A stretch of 64,000 bases of DNA from Chionoecetes opilio. Lineage: Eukaryota; Arthropoda; Malacostraca; Decapoda; Majidae. Both the position numbers and the translations under genes were made by a program. The stretch is from NCBI GenBank assembly GCA_016584305.1, contig JACEEZ010003531.1:13516-77515 (forward strand), read 5' to 3'. This document shows, one piece after another, positions 20,478-30,008 of the stretch; the first letter of the stretch is position 1; the number at the start of each line of letters is the position of its first letter. Below the pieces are notes generated by a model, which did no database searches, had not been told where the DNA came from, and saw nothing but the letters and a program-made list of their open reading frames with translations.

Positions 20478-20945
20478 GACCAGAATTCCCTTCACAATTA
20501 GGAGCATGGTTTCTGTTCACCTTATTGGATTCTAAGAAACATTCTCTCTATGAGCTTCTGCCACAAAACATTAATTTGGGGGATATGAAATGTTGTTTAT
20601 AGGGAGGCGAGAGACAAGTGTTTACTTGCGTCTAACTCTTCATCATCTTGTGATCTGCATCGCCTCAATTTTTACCTTGCTGCGGCACTTTTTAATGCAA
20701 ATTTGACTTTAGTTTGGTTAAAACGTGGGGTTAGGTTAGATTAGGTTAGCGAGTCAAAATGTGGGGTTAGGTTAGTTCATTTTCATATCTCCTTTACTCG
20801 CTCCTTCCTATCAAAAACATCTTATATATCTCCAAAAGTGGTGATTTGCGAAGGAAGCTCATAAAGAGAGTGTTTCTTAGAATCCAGTAAGGTAAACAGA
20901 AATCATACTCCCAATTGTGTAGAGAATTCTGGTCCTTGATTAAAA
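20478..20945. mobile_element. Short inverted-repeat element III (MITE-like)
   Basis: Arms of about 100 bp: AGGACCAGAATTCCCTTCAC at 20478 with TTGGATTCTAAGAAACA, and the complements at 20840-20945. The spacer contains GGGGTTAGGTTAG motifs. A related single arm is at 540-640. There is no coding capacity. Confidence 0.65.
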
Positions 20946-21044
20946 GTTTACCCATAATTTATATGCCAGCATCCTTAAACTAATTTCAGTTCATATTCGT
21001 TCAGTTTCAGTTCAGTTCAGTTTCAGTAAATTCGGGCTCAGAAT

Positions 21045-21232
21045 GTGTTCAATAGTCTCAAGAGACGTTCCTGCACCAGGGGCAGTGGGGGTCAGGGGAC
21101 TAACGGAGGCTGTGCAGGTGAACCGTGAGTGTCGTGTGCCCAAATGTAAACAATACGACCGCTGAGCATGCTGCCACCTGGCGGGACAACTTGGTCAATT
21201 TACGAACAGGACCAGGCATTTCAACTTTAAGA
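21045..21232 (-). mobile_element. C-terminal fragment of another LINE (family F)
   Basis: The minus strand encodes VVLFTFGHTTLTVHLHSL followed by DPHCPWCRNV. This is the region after the RT in I/R1-like LINEs, with an H-x-L spacing and a CPWC knuckle (family form LRTGHT-L-..L-R-....CPWC). The two cysteines are intact. Both ends are truncated. Confidence 0.55.
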
Positions 21233-21334
21233 AAAAAAAAAAAAAAAAAAATTGTCCGAGACTGACATATCCCCGGAGTTCGGATTTTGTCCGGCAAATC
21301 CGATATCCGGGAAATCGAGGTTTGTGTGTATATA

Positions 21335-21822
21335 TATAGAAAATACCCGTACATGTAAACAAAAACGTAAAAAAACATCATGTGGTGAGAGATCAAAAAG
21401 TTGACCAGATTGAGCAAAATCAATGTGATTTTTGGATTCAGTACATCAAAATTGTCCTAAATCAGCTAAAAAAAACTTAGACAATAAATTTGTTGTTAAC
21501 GAGATTGTTGAGATCGAGAGTGCCAAGTAGTGCCAGGGAGTGCCACACAGGACTAATATGAAATTCATCCTATATGGGACAAAAAAGAAGCAAATAGTTG
21601 TACCAGTGTACATGAATATACAGTGATTGCATTTATATCGGCCAAAACACAGAACACAAAGTTATTGTGCCTATATAAGTGGAAAGAAGAAGGGGGTCAT
21701 AAAAAATTTCAAACAGCGGCCTCCAATGTAAACAAACACAAAAGACACCCCTGCACTGAAAGCCAACGAAGCTGAAAAACAGGAAGGAGTAAAAAGAAAA
21801 AGAGAGAGAGCACCAAACCACT
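21335..21822 (+). repeat. 5' region of LINE family C
   Basis: Non-coding sequence ahead of ORF1. Bases 21340-21490 (ATACCCGTACATGTAAACAA and following) recur nearly unchanged at 32520-32685, which shows that this is a repeated unit. Confidence 0.55.
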
Positions 21823-22173
21823 ATGGGAGAGAATGCAGCCAACAACGCAGTCCTACACCCCTGCACTGTATGCTATCCACACTGCAAATCAGGTATGAAG
21901 TGTGGACATTGCCATAAGTGGACCCACTTTATCTGCACACAACTACCAGACTATATCATGATAGCCCTCACAAATTCGAACAGGAAATATGTATGCCTGC
22001 CCTGCACTCTACAGGAATATGAAAACAACAAAGATCTCCTCACTGAGCTGCAAGAGAGCATGTGTAGTGAGAAGGAAGAAAAGGATAAGAAAAATGGAAA
22101 TGAGGACCAGACTAACGATATACCGGAAACCAACACACCGCACCGCACCAAACTCTGGCTACAGCTGACATAG
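21823..22173 (+). CDS. LINE family C ORF1, PHD-like zinc finger N-terminus
   Basis: Begins with ATG (MGENAANNAVLHPC). The cysteine/histidine pattern C-x2-C-x3-C-x6-C-x2-C-x4-H-x2-C (CTVCYPHC, MKCGHCHKWTHFIC) followed by VCLPC is PHD-like. ORF1 proteins of CR1-type LINEs often carry a PHD finger, probably for chromatin or nucleic acid binding. An acidic lysine-rich coil (MCSEKEEKDKKNGNEDQ) follows. A stop at 22171 results from a frameshift, because similar-composition coding continues into the 24-residue repeats. Same strand and order as the ORF2 at 26.7-29.6 kb. Confidence 0.65.
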   Translation: MGENAANNAVLHPCTVCYPHCKSGMKCGHCHKWTHFICTQLPDYIMIALTNSNRKYVCLPCTLQEYENNKDLLTELQESMCSEKEEKDKKNGNEDQTNDIPETNTPHRTKLWLQLT

Positions 22174-22269
22174 CTGACACTGCCACGTCCGCCACGCCTC
22201 TACAGGCAGGACAGGCACCCTCCCAGGCACAAACAACAGAAATGCCAGGCAGCCAGCCAGAAGATTTAG

Positions 22270-22998
22270 ATTTAGATATAGATTTAGAAGATATAAATTT
22301 AAGATCCCCCACACCTCAAAAAACAGACCGCACTCAGCAAACAGCCCGCTAGAAGATATAAATTTTAACTCCACCAGCCCTCCTCAGCCAACAGACCCCA
22401 CTCAGCAAACAGCCCCGCTAGAAGATATAAATTTTAACTCCACCAGCCCTCCTCAGCCAACAGACCCCACTCAGCAAAAAAGCCCGCTAGAAGATATAAA
22501 TTTTTAAATCCACCAGCCCTCCTCAGCCAACAGACCCCACCAGCAAAAAGCCCCGCTAGAAGATTACATTTTACTCCACCAGCCCCCCTCAGCCAACAGA
22601 CCCCACCCAGAAACAGCCCCCCTAGAAGAATACAAATTTTAACTCAAGCCCCTCAGCCAACAGACCCCACAGCAAACAGCCCGCTAGAAGATATAAATTT
22701 AACTCAAGCCTCCTCAGCCAAAAAGACCCATCAGCAAACAGCCCCTAGAGATATAAATTTAACTCCACCCGCCTCCTACCAAGACCCACTCAGCAAAAGC
22801 CCCGCTTTGAAGATATAATTTACTCCAACAGCCTCCTCAGCCAACAGACCCACTCAAAAAACAGCCCGTAGAAGATATACATTTAACTCCCCCAGCCTCC
22901 TCAGCAAAGACCCCACTCAGCAAACAGCCCGCTAGAAGATATACTTTTTAACTCACCAGCCCTCTCAGCAACAGACGCACTCAGCAAACAAGCCACGG
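22270..22998 (+). repeat. Coding tandem repeat, 72-bp / 24-residue unit
   Basis: About ten copies of a 72-bp unit with AGAAGATATAAATTTTAACT at its start and CCACTCAGCAAACAGCC at its end. Translated, the unit reads LEDINFNSTSPPQPTDPTQQ plus TAP. The first copies are clean. Later ones accumulate single-base indels. It lies in the low-complexity middle of LINE C ORF1. Confidence 0.85.
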
Positions 22999-23261
22999 CA
23001 GCAAAATAACAATTTAACAAGAGGACACAGGGTCAAACAACAGAAACAAATTTTATGAGGGAAAGGGAAGGGATTTCCACTCCACAAATTGCAATAAATT
23101 CAAACAAGGCGGACAAAGCAGGGTGAGTAAGAACATTCAATTCCCCAAAAGAAATCCTTATAGGGATATGACAGGGAAGCACTTGCCATTCCACCATTAG
23201 GGGAAAAGACGTCTTAAGGAATGTTGCAACGAAAAAGGCAGGCAGATTAGGGCAAGAAAGG

Positions 23262-23512
23262 GAACAGGGATTCTAGGGGCAAGGACCGGAACCAGGATTT
23301 ATGGGCAAGGAAGGAACCCGGATTTATGGGGCAAGGACAGGGAACCATTTTTGGGAAGACGGCCCCCATTCTATGGGCAAGGACAGGGAACCAGGGATTC
23401 AGGGGAAGGACAGGGAACAGGTTCCCAAAAGGGGACAGGATCTAGGGGCAAGGACAGGGAACCAGGGATTCTATGGGGCAAGGACAGGGAACCAGGGAAC
23501 AACCAGAAAAAC
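23262..23512 (+). repeat. Coding tandem repeat, 30-bp unit (about 8 copies)
   Basis: Units of GGGCAAGGACAGGGAACCAG plus GGATTCTAT, reading GQGQGTRDSM in one frame. It is probably a second low-complexity block of LINE C ORF1, disrupted by indels. Confidence 0.8.
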
Positions 23513-23754
23513 TTGAAATCTGGCCTAACCTTGCCTATTTTTGCAACATGAATCAAGAGACCATACCACAAACGTCACCAATATACCAGGACAATATGCA
23601 CGGCTACGACCAATGCAACTCACCAAGCAGCATGCCACTCAGCCCACAAGTGGCAAGATACAGACCAGCAAGTAGTAATAATACCAACATGGCAGACCAG
23701 GGTTCATCTTTTTTAGAACAACTCATGGAGCGAATGCTGCAGGTGGAGAAACAC
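23513..23754 (+). pseudogene. LINE family C ORF1, C-terminal part
   Basis: An open stretch with NMNQETIPQTSPIYQDNM and ADQGSSFLEQLMERMLQVE. The latter is a short amphipathic, coiled-coil-like helix expected for an ORF1 multimerisation region. It is cut at about 23754, where a repeat also found at 25738 begins. Confidence 0.45.
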
Positions 23755-24447
23755 TTTTCATATCCAAAATTGTGTTCCAGAATTGTTACCTGGGTTACAA
23801 ACTTCACCCTGAAGATTGCTGTTTATATTTTATTTTAAAGGCTTAGTTTTGATATATGGGAAAATTAACCAAAAGAATTATTATTATTTTATTTTTATTT
23901 ATTTTTTTACAAGTTTTGAAAGGTTAAATGCCCCTCGCTATGGGCATTTAAAAAAATGTCCGACTGAAAAAAATTCCACGATTCGAAAGCCAAAGGATAG
24001 GGTGTTGCCATCTATAATAATATAAGCGAAAGTGTGTGTGTCTGCCTGTCTGTGTGTGTGGTATAGGTGCCGCCTCCTGTGGCGGAATCCCATCATATGG
24101 CACAGTTTTGGAACCGGGTCGAGCAGGGGAAGGTTTTAAGCCCACTTATGAGATGATCCGATCACTTTTTTTTTTTTTTTTTTTTTTAGCAGCCTATTAG
24201 CGAGAATTGTGAAGAAAAAAAAGTGGGTTGGGAGAATTGAGGAAACCTTGATGTAGGGTGATGGGTAATGGGTGAGGTGATGGGTAATGGGTGTGGGGTG
24301 ATGGGTGAGTGAATGGGTGGGGGGTGATGGGTTTAGGGAATAGGTGGGGGGTGATGGGTAATGGGTGAGTGAATGGTGGGGGGATGGGAATGGTGAGTGA
24401 ATGGGTTGGGGGTGATGTGAAGGTTGGGGTGATGTGATGGGTTGGGG
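23755..24447 (+). repeat. Dispersed repeat, first copy of a ~700-bp duplicated segment
   Basis: Nearly identical to 25738-26470, including CCAGAATTGTTACCTGGGT, the GTGTGTGTGTCTGCCTGTCT microsatellite and GTGATGGGTAATGGGTG minisatellite units. It ends at a single N (24448). It could be a second element copy or an assembly duplicate. Confidence 0.8.
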
Positions 24448-24448
24448 N

Positions 24449-24880
24449 AAGGGCCTTGCCAAGAGCTCGGGGTATTTTTTAGAGGCATACCAACAAACCG
24501 CGGGCTTTAACCCAGGCGGCTACAAATTGGTGTGTGTGTAGTACAACATGGCAACTCGAGATATGCGAGATATACGAGATATACGCGATATTACGCTCTA
24601 ACCCATAGCGTATACGGGCGGATATTCGCCCGGGAAATCTCGCCGCGCGACACCAATCTAGCCATACGATGCAGTTCGCGCCACATTTTTCAACTACGGA
24701 CCGCCCCCCCACCCACCCCCAGACATATTTTGGGGGTCAAATATATATGGCCGGGTGCGCTACAACATTCCCTACACGCTGATGTAGTTTTTATCGATTT
24801 TTGCAAGGGTCGTCAAAATGACCCTACCCTTCGCCCAGGGCTTAGCCCTGGCATATAGCATACCCTTAGCTTGTTAAGGG
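24449..24880. other. Unassigned sequence with GAGATATACGA microrepeats
   Basis: Contains a short array of GAGATATGC/GAGATATACG units at 24555-24590. No coding family is recognised. Because it follows an N, its link to the left flank is uncertain. Confidence 0.35.
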
Positions 24881-25737
24881 TTAAGGGGAGAGTCTGCCGT
24901 GAATTTTAAATTGCATCTACGGTCATGAATAATTTATATGTTGTGTATATTAGTACCCTTGTTAGCACATGTAAATTTCAAGATGATCAGATGATTGGAA
25001 AAATTTGAAAAAATTAAGGAAACTATTTTTGTCGGTTTTTGGTGAAATTTTGAATTGCATCTTCTCAGCCCTTTTTTGACCGATTTCCTTGTGACATGAG
25101 CATATGATAATTCATTGTTATTCTAACAATTTCTTCTGAGAATATTTTGAAAAATGTTTTCGAATTTTTTTTTTTTAATTGTTAAAAAAAAAAAAAAAAA
25201 ATTTAAGGATAATTTTCCCATATATCAAAACTAAGACTAAAAAAAAAAAATATCAGAACAGATTTTTCTACGATATTTGATTTTGTGTGTCCTAAAGTTT
25301 CGTGAAAATCGTGCCAAAAATAAAAGCAGAAATTAATTTTATGTTCATTTTTTACTAGTTTTGAGAAAAACGCGTTTGAAGTTTTGCTAAAGTTTCTGCG
25401 CTCCAGTGAAGGTACTATACTGTCAATGCTACTTGCATATGAATTTTATGGGATCAGTAATCACATATCAATGCATGCATAAAAGGATCTGCACCTTGTC
25501 CCCCCTTATAAAGGTATTAATTAATCGCTCAAAGGCGAGGGTGTCAGGGCGCCACGCCCCTCATTGTTGCAAGGTTCGATCAAAATTCACCAGATGCATA
25601 GCTTTCGGTTGGAATTCCTTTGTCTGTCTTTCTCTTCTTGTTTATTGTCTTCTGTGTAATTCTTCTCTTTCTCTCTTTTCTAGTCCTTTTTGGATGTATA
25701 CATTGGTCCAAAATTTTTTGTGAACAGGTTGCACTTT

Positions 25738-25878
25738 TCATATCCAAAATTGTGTTCCAGAATTGTTACCTGGGTAACAAACTTCACCCTGAAGATTGCT
25801 GTTTATATTTTATTTTAAAGGCTTAGTTTTGATATATGGGAAAATTATCCAAAAGAATTATTATTATTATTATTATTA

Positions 25879-25911
<33 letters not shown>

Positions 25912-26470
25912 GTTTTGAAAGTTTAAATGCCCCTCGCTATGGGCATTTAAAAAAATGTCCGACTGAAAAAAATTCACCATTCGAAAGCCAAAGGATAGGG
26001 TGTTGCCATCTATAATAATATAAGCGAAAGTGTGTGTGTCTGTCTGTCTGTGTGTGTGGTATAGGTGCCGCCCCCTGTGGCGGAATCCCATCATATGGCA
26101 CAGTTTTGGAACCGGGTCGAGCAGGGGAAGGTTTTAAGCCCACTTATGAGATGATCCGATCACTTTTTTTTTTTTTTTAGCAGCCTATTAGCGAGAATTG
26201 TGAAGAAAAAAAAGTGGGTTGCGAGCATTGAGGAAACCTTGATGTAGGGTGATGGGTAATGGGTGAGGTGATGGGTAATGGGTGTGGGGTGATGGGTGAG
26301 TGAATGGGTGGGGGGTGATGGGTGAGGGAATGGGTGGGGGGTGATGGGTGAGGGAATAGGTGGGGGGTGATGGTAATGGGTGAGTGAATGGGTGTGGGGT
26401 AATGGGTGAGGAATGGGTGATGAATGGGGTGATGGGTAATGGGTGAGTGAATGGGTTGGGGGTGATGTGA
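25738..26470 (+). repeat. Dispersed repeat, second copy of the duplicated segment
   Basis: Partner of 23755-24447, located inside the TTAA element. It includes ATT and T microsatellites at 25860-25905 and a GATGGGTGAGTGAATGGGTG minisatellite at 26240-26475. Confidence 0.8.
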
Positions 26471-26539
26471 ATGGGTTGGTGTTAATACATACATTTCTAC
26501 ATCCATGATTTCAGGAAAGTTAGAAGGGGCTATCTGGAG

Positions 26540-26580
26540 AGTCTGTGTTTGGTGGGCCTTCGGCCCACCAAACACAGACT
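26540..26580. repeat. Perfect 41-bp palindrome
   Basis: Arms AGTCTGTGTTTGGTGGGCC and GGCCCACCAAACACAGACT around a TTC loop. The 19-bp arms are exact. A partial third copy (GGCCGAAGGCCCACC) follows at about 26600. Confidence 0.9.
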
Positions 26581-26741
26581 CACCAAACACAGGTGGTTGG
26601 CCGAAGGCCCACCAATAGCCCTCCGCAGGAGCTAGCCAAAAAGTCCGCCTGGAGGGCGGCTTTGCGGCTAGTAGACCATATAACTCAAATTCGTATATTA
26701 AAAAATTATTTTCATATTTTCACGGCGGACTCTCCCCTTAA

Positions 26742-29646
26742 TAATAACATATTGGATGCAGAAGTTCATATGCAAAACTGTACACTGTTCAGAGCAGACA
26801 GGATAGGCAGGAGCCATGGAGGCGTAGCTGTTTACCTAAGGGAAGACATGGCAGCAAATGCGAAAACTCTGATATCCTTCTCTAACGGCACAACATAATT
26901 ACTTGCAGTGTTCATTAAGAAAACGGATCAAATCCTAATAACCCTATACCGGCCCCCAAATACAACCGAAGAAAAGTTTAGGGAGGTCAAAACAAAAATA
27001 TGGGCATTCGTGCAAAATCTGCCAACTCCCTCTACAGAAGTCATAATCACAGGGGACTTTAACTTGCCCTGCATTGCATGGCCTTCAATGAAAATCAACG
27101 GAGGATCCAGGGAAGAGAAACAGCAAGCAAAGGAATTAATATCCATCATTGAAACCTGCTAATTGACGCAGTACATCAAGGATCCTACCAGAGGTAATAA
27201 TACCCTGGACCTGCTGTTAAGCAACAATTTTGAGCTAGTCCACTCTTATGAAATAGTTCATACAATAATGTAGGACCACTGCCTAATCAAAGTCACCACC
27301 AATAGTCTCTCAACTCCTCCAAAAATTCGGGCACCATTGAACCAGAGGTTAAACACTTCTCTTAGTGATCTTAACTTCTATAGCAATGAGATAGACTGGG
27401 ACAGACTGGGAGGAGAACTTGAATCTGACTGGCCGGCACTTTTTAAAGGGAAGAACACAGGTGAAGCTCTTGATATCTTCCTAAAGAGATGCCTGGAAGT
27501 CTGCATAAAAAATGTGCCTCACAAAACCCCAAAGAACAGTCACGCGAGAAAACGGATCCCTCGGGATAGGAAAATTCTAATGAAGAAAAGATCCTTAACA
27601 AGAGCCAAGCTAAAGAAGACACTCCACAGCCCCACCCTCGCTAAACTACATCAGAAGCTTGAGGAGATTGAGATGATGCTTATTCTGTCTCATGAAGAGG
27701 AAAGAAAACGGGAAGAACTACAAGCAATTGAGCACATTAAGGTAAACAGCAAATTCTTCTATGCCTACGCCAAAAAGAAGCTCAAGAAAATATCCTCAAT
27801 AGGTCCACTTAAAAAGGAAAATGGAGATTTTGAAAGCGAACCAGGGGAAATTGCCAAGATGCTCAAACAACAGTACGAAGATGCCTTCAGCCCACCAAAT
27901 GAGGCCCAGAAAATTGAAGATCCATCTTCTTTCTTTGTAGTACCTCAAAAGCCAGAATTCCTGCTTACATAAGTAACTACAACAACAGAAGACATCATTG
28001 CAGCCATTGATAAGGTAGCACCGCACTCAGCTGCAGGGCCAGATGGCTTCCATGCACAGCTACTTAAACACTGTAAACACCAGTTAGCACTACCACTGAA
28101 ACTACTGAGTGATAAGTCCCTAGAAGCCGGCTCTGTGCCTCAGGCACTCAAAACTGGCATAATTACACCCGTATTCAAAGGGGGCAGCAAAGGCTTGGCG
28201 AAGAACTATAGACCAGTAGTACTAACATCCCACTTAATCAAAGTAATGGAAAGATCAATCCGATCCAAGCTGGTGAACTACATGGAAGACATTGGAGCAT
28301 TTCATGAAGGTCAACATGGCTTCAGACAAGGCTGTTCCTGCCTCTCACAATTGCCGACTCATTACCAGAAAGTTTTGCAGGACATTCAGGATGGTGATAA
28401 TGTGGATGTCATATATCTCGACTTCACCAAAGCATTTGATAAAGTCGACCACGGGATTCTTTCCCGCAAGATAAAAGAGCTCTGGATAAGTGGCAAGCTC
28501 GTAGAATGGCTACATAGCTTTCTTTCCGACAGAGAACAAAGAGTAGTGGTCGAAGGGTAGCTATCAGATGCCAGCAATGTTGTTAGCGGTGTCCCTCAGG
28601 GCTGGGTCCTAGGCCCCCTGTTCTTCCTCATTATGATAGGGGATAGAGATCAAGATCTGACACACTCAACCGCTACATCCTTTGCCGATGACACAAGATT
28701 AACAAAGAAAATTAGTGCACAACCAGATACTCAGCTACTCCAACAAGACTTAGATAAAATCTTAGAGTGGGCAGATAGGAATAATAGGGTCCTAAATGGT
28801 GAAAAGTTTGAGTTGTTGAGGTATGGAAACAGAATTGATATCAAAACCTCAACAAAATACCATTGCGGCCAACAGGAAATAGTAGCCAAAGATGTGGTTA
28901 AAGATTTGGGTGTAAACATGAACCATGATGCTACCTTTTCTGACCACATCATATCAACAACAGCAAAAGCAAGGCAGCTATCAGGCTGGATCCTGAGGAC
29001 CTTCCAAACCAGGAGTGAACAGTGTATGCTGACTCTTTGAAAGTCACTGGTGCTACCACGCCTAGAATACTGCTGCCAGCTCTGGTCACCACATAAAATA
29101 TCTGAAATTACTGCGCTAGAAGCTCCCCAAAGAACTTTTACAAACAAGATCCACGGAGTTGAACACCTAAATTACTGGGAGAGACTCGGGACACTGCACC
29201 TGTTTTCGCTTCAGAGACGCAGAGAAAGATACGTCGTCATTTATGTTTGGAAAATTTTGGAGAGCAGGGTACCAAACACCAAAGTGCAAGAAACAGCACA
29301 CCCCAGGAGAGGAAGGCTGTGCTACGTGTGCACCACCCCAGGAGCATCTCATAGAGTAAGAACTCTTAACACACCACAGCTTCACCTTCAGTGCTACAAG
29401 ATTATTCAACTGCATCCCAACAAAACAAAGAAACATGAGGGGTGTCTCACCCAACACTTTCAAGTACAAACTGGATGCCTGGCTGGCCAACATACCAGAC
29501 TAACCGCCAACACCAGGATACACCAGCTCCAACTCAAACAGTCTCCTGCACTGGATCAAGGAGGAGAGAGAGCTGTCTGGTTACAGTGGAGATCCATCTC
29601 AGCTGCGTCAATAACTGACAGAATTCTTCAAAGGTATCAAAGGTAA
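26742..29646 (+). mobile_element. LINE family C ORF2: endonuclease and reverse transcriptase, stop-riddled
   Basis: An endonuclease part with FRADRIGRSHGGVAVYLRED, LYRPPNTTEE, VIITGDFNLPCIAW and a DHCLIKV box. The RT follows with AGPDGFHAQLLKH, KNYRPVVLTS, GQHGFRQG, YLDFTKAFDKVDHG, GVPQGWVLGPLFF, the catalytic SFADDTR, and VLPRLEYCCQLW. CR1/L2-like by order and motifs. The whole 2.9 kb stays in one frame with six premature stops (26896, 27160, 27271, 27970, 28558, 29038) and no frameshift. The QGW in place of the usual QGS/QGT, and the missing N-terminal endonuclease blocks at the TTAA element junction, also make it inactive. Confidence 0.88.
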
Positions 29647-29649
29647 CCA

Positions 29650-30005
29650 GTGCACTGGGTTACAATTTTTTTTTTTTTTTTGTAAGTAAGTTTTTTCAAC
29701 TGATTAAGGACAATTTTGCACCGCTGAATCCGAAAATGACATCCGTTTTTCTCGATCAGGTCAGGTTTTTGTGCTAAGTCGATCTAAAAAAAATCGGATC
29801 TTCTGACTAAATCTATTACATTTTTGACATTTTCGGTTGATTTTTGTTAATATTTCTCATCCGAAATAGGTTTTTAAGAGAAAAAAATCGTCTTCTAACA
29901 CAATTCATTAATTAAATGTTACAAAAATTGATTAGTGTACATTGAATAGTAGACATTGATAAAGGTAAGTACATGTAAATTGGATGTTAGGTCATCATTG
30001 TTCAA
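29650..30005. other. AT-rich DNA, 3' flank of the cysteine-rich family gene
   Basis: Poly(T) at 29669-29683, then AT-rich sequence without features. It is the downstream (3') side of the minus-strand gene that follows. Confidence 0.4.
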
Positions 30006-30008
30006 ATT

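Larger units (their letters stand above)
24885..26737. mobile_element. TTAA-flanked non-autonomous DNA transposon
   Basis: Terminal inverted repeats GGGGAGAGTCTGCCGTGAA at 24885 and, inverted, TTCACGGCGGACTCTCCCC ending at 26737 (19 bp, one mismatch). Both ends abut TTAA (24881-24884 and 26738-26741). TTAA target duplication is used by piggyBac and Kolobok transposases, and I cannot choose between them. No transposase frame is seen. The interior carries the second copy of the 700-bp repeat, poly(T) tracts and a perfect 41-bp palindrome. Confidence 0.65.

Noticed and set aside
21823..22173. A host PHD-finger gene
   Set aside because: Its position, strand and downstream endonuclease-RT fit ORF1 of a CR1-like LINE better.
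26540..26640. Helitron 3' terminus (hairpin followed by CTAG)
   Set aside because: The hairpin is much longer than Helitron hairpins, the CTAG is about 50 bases away, and the region is better bounded by the TTAA element.
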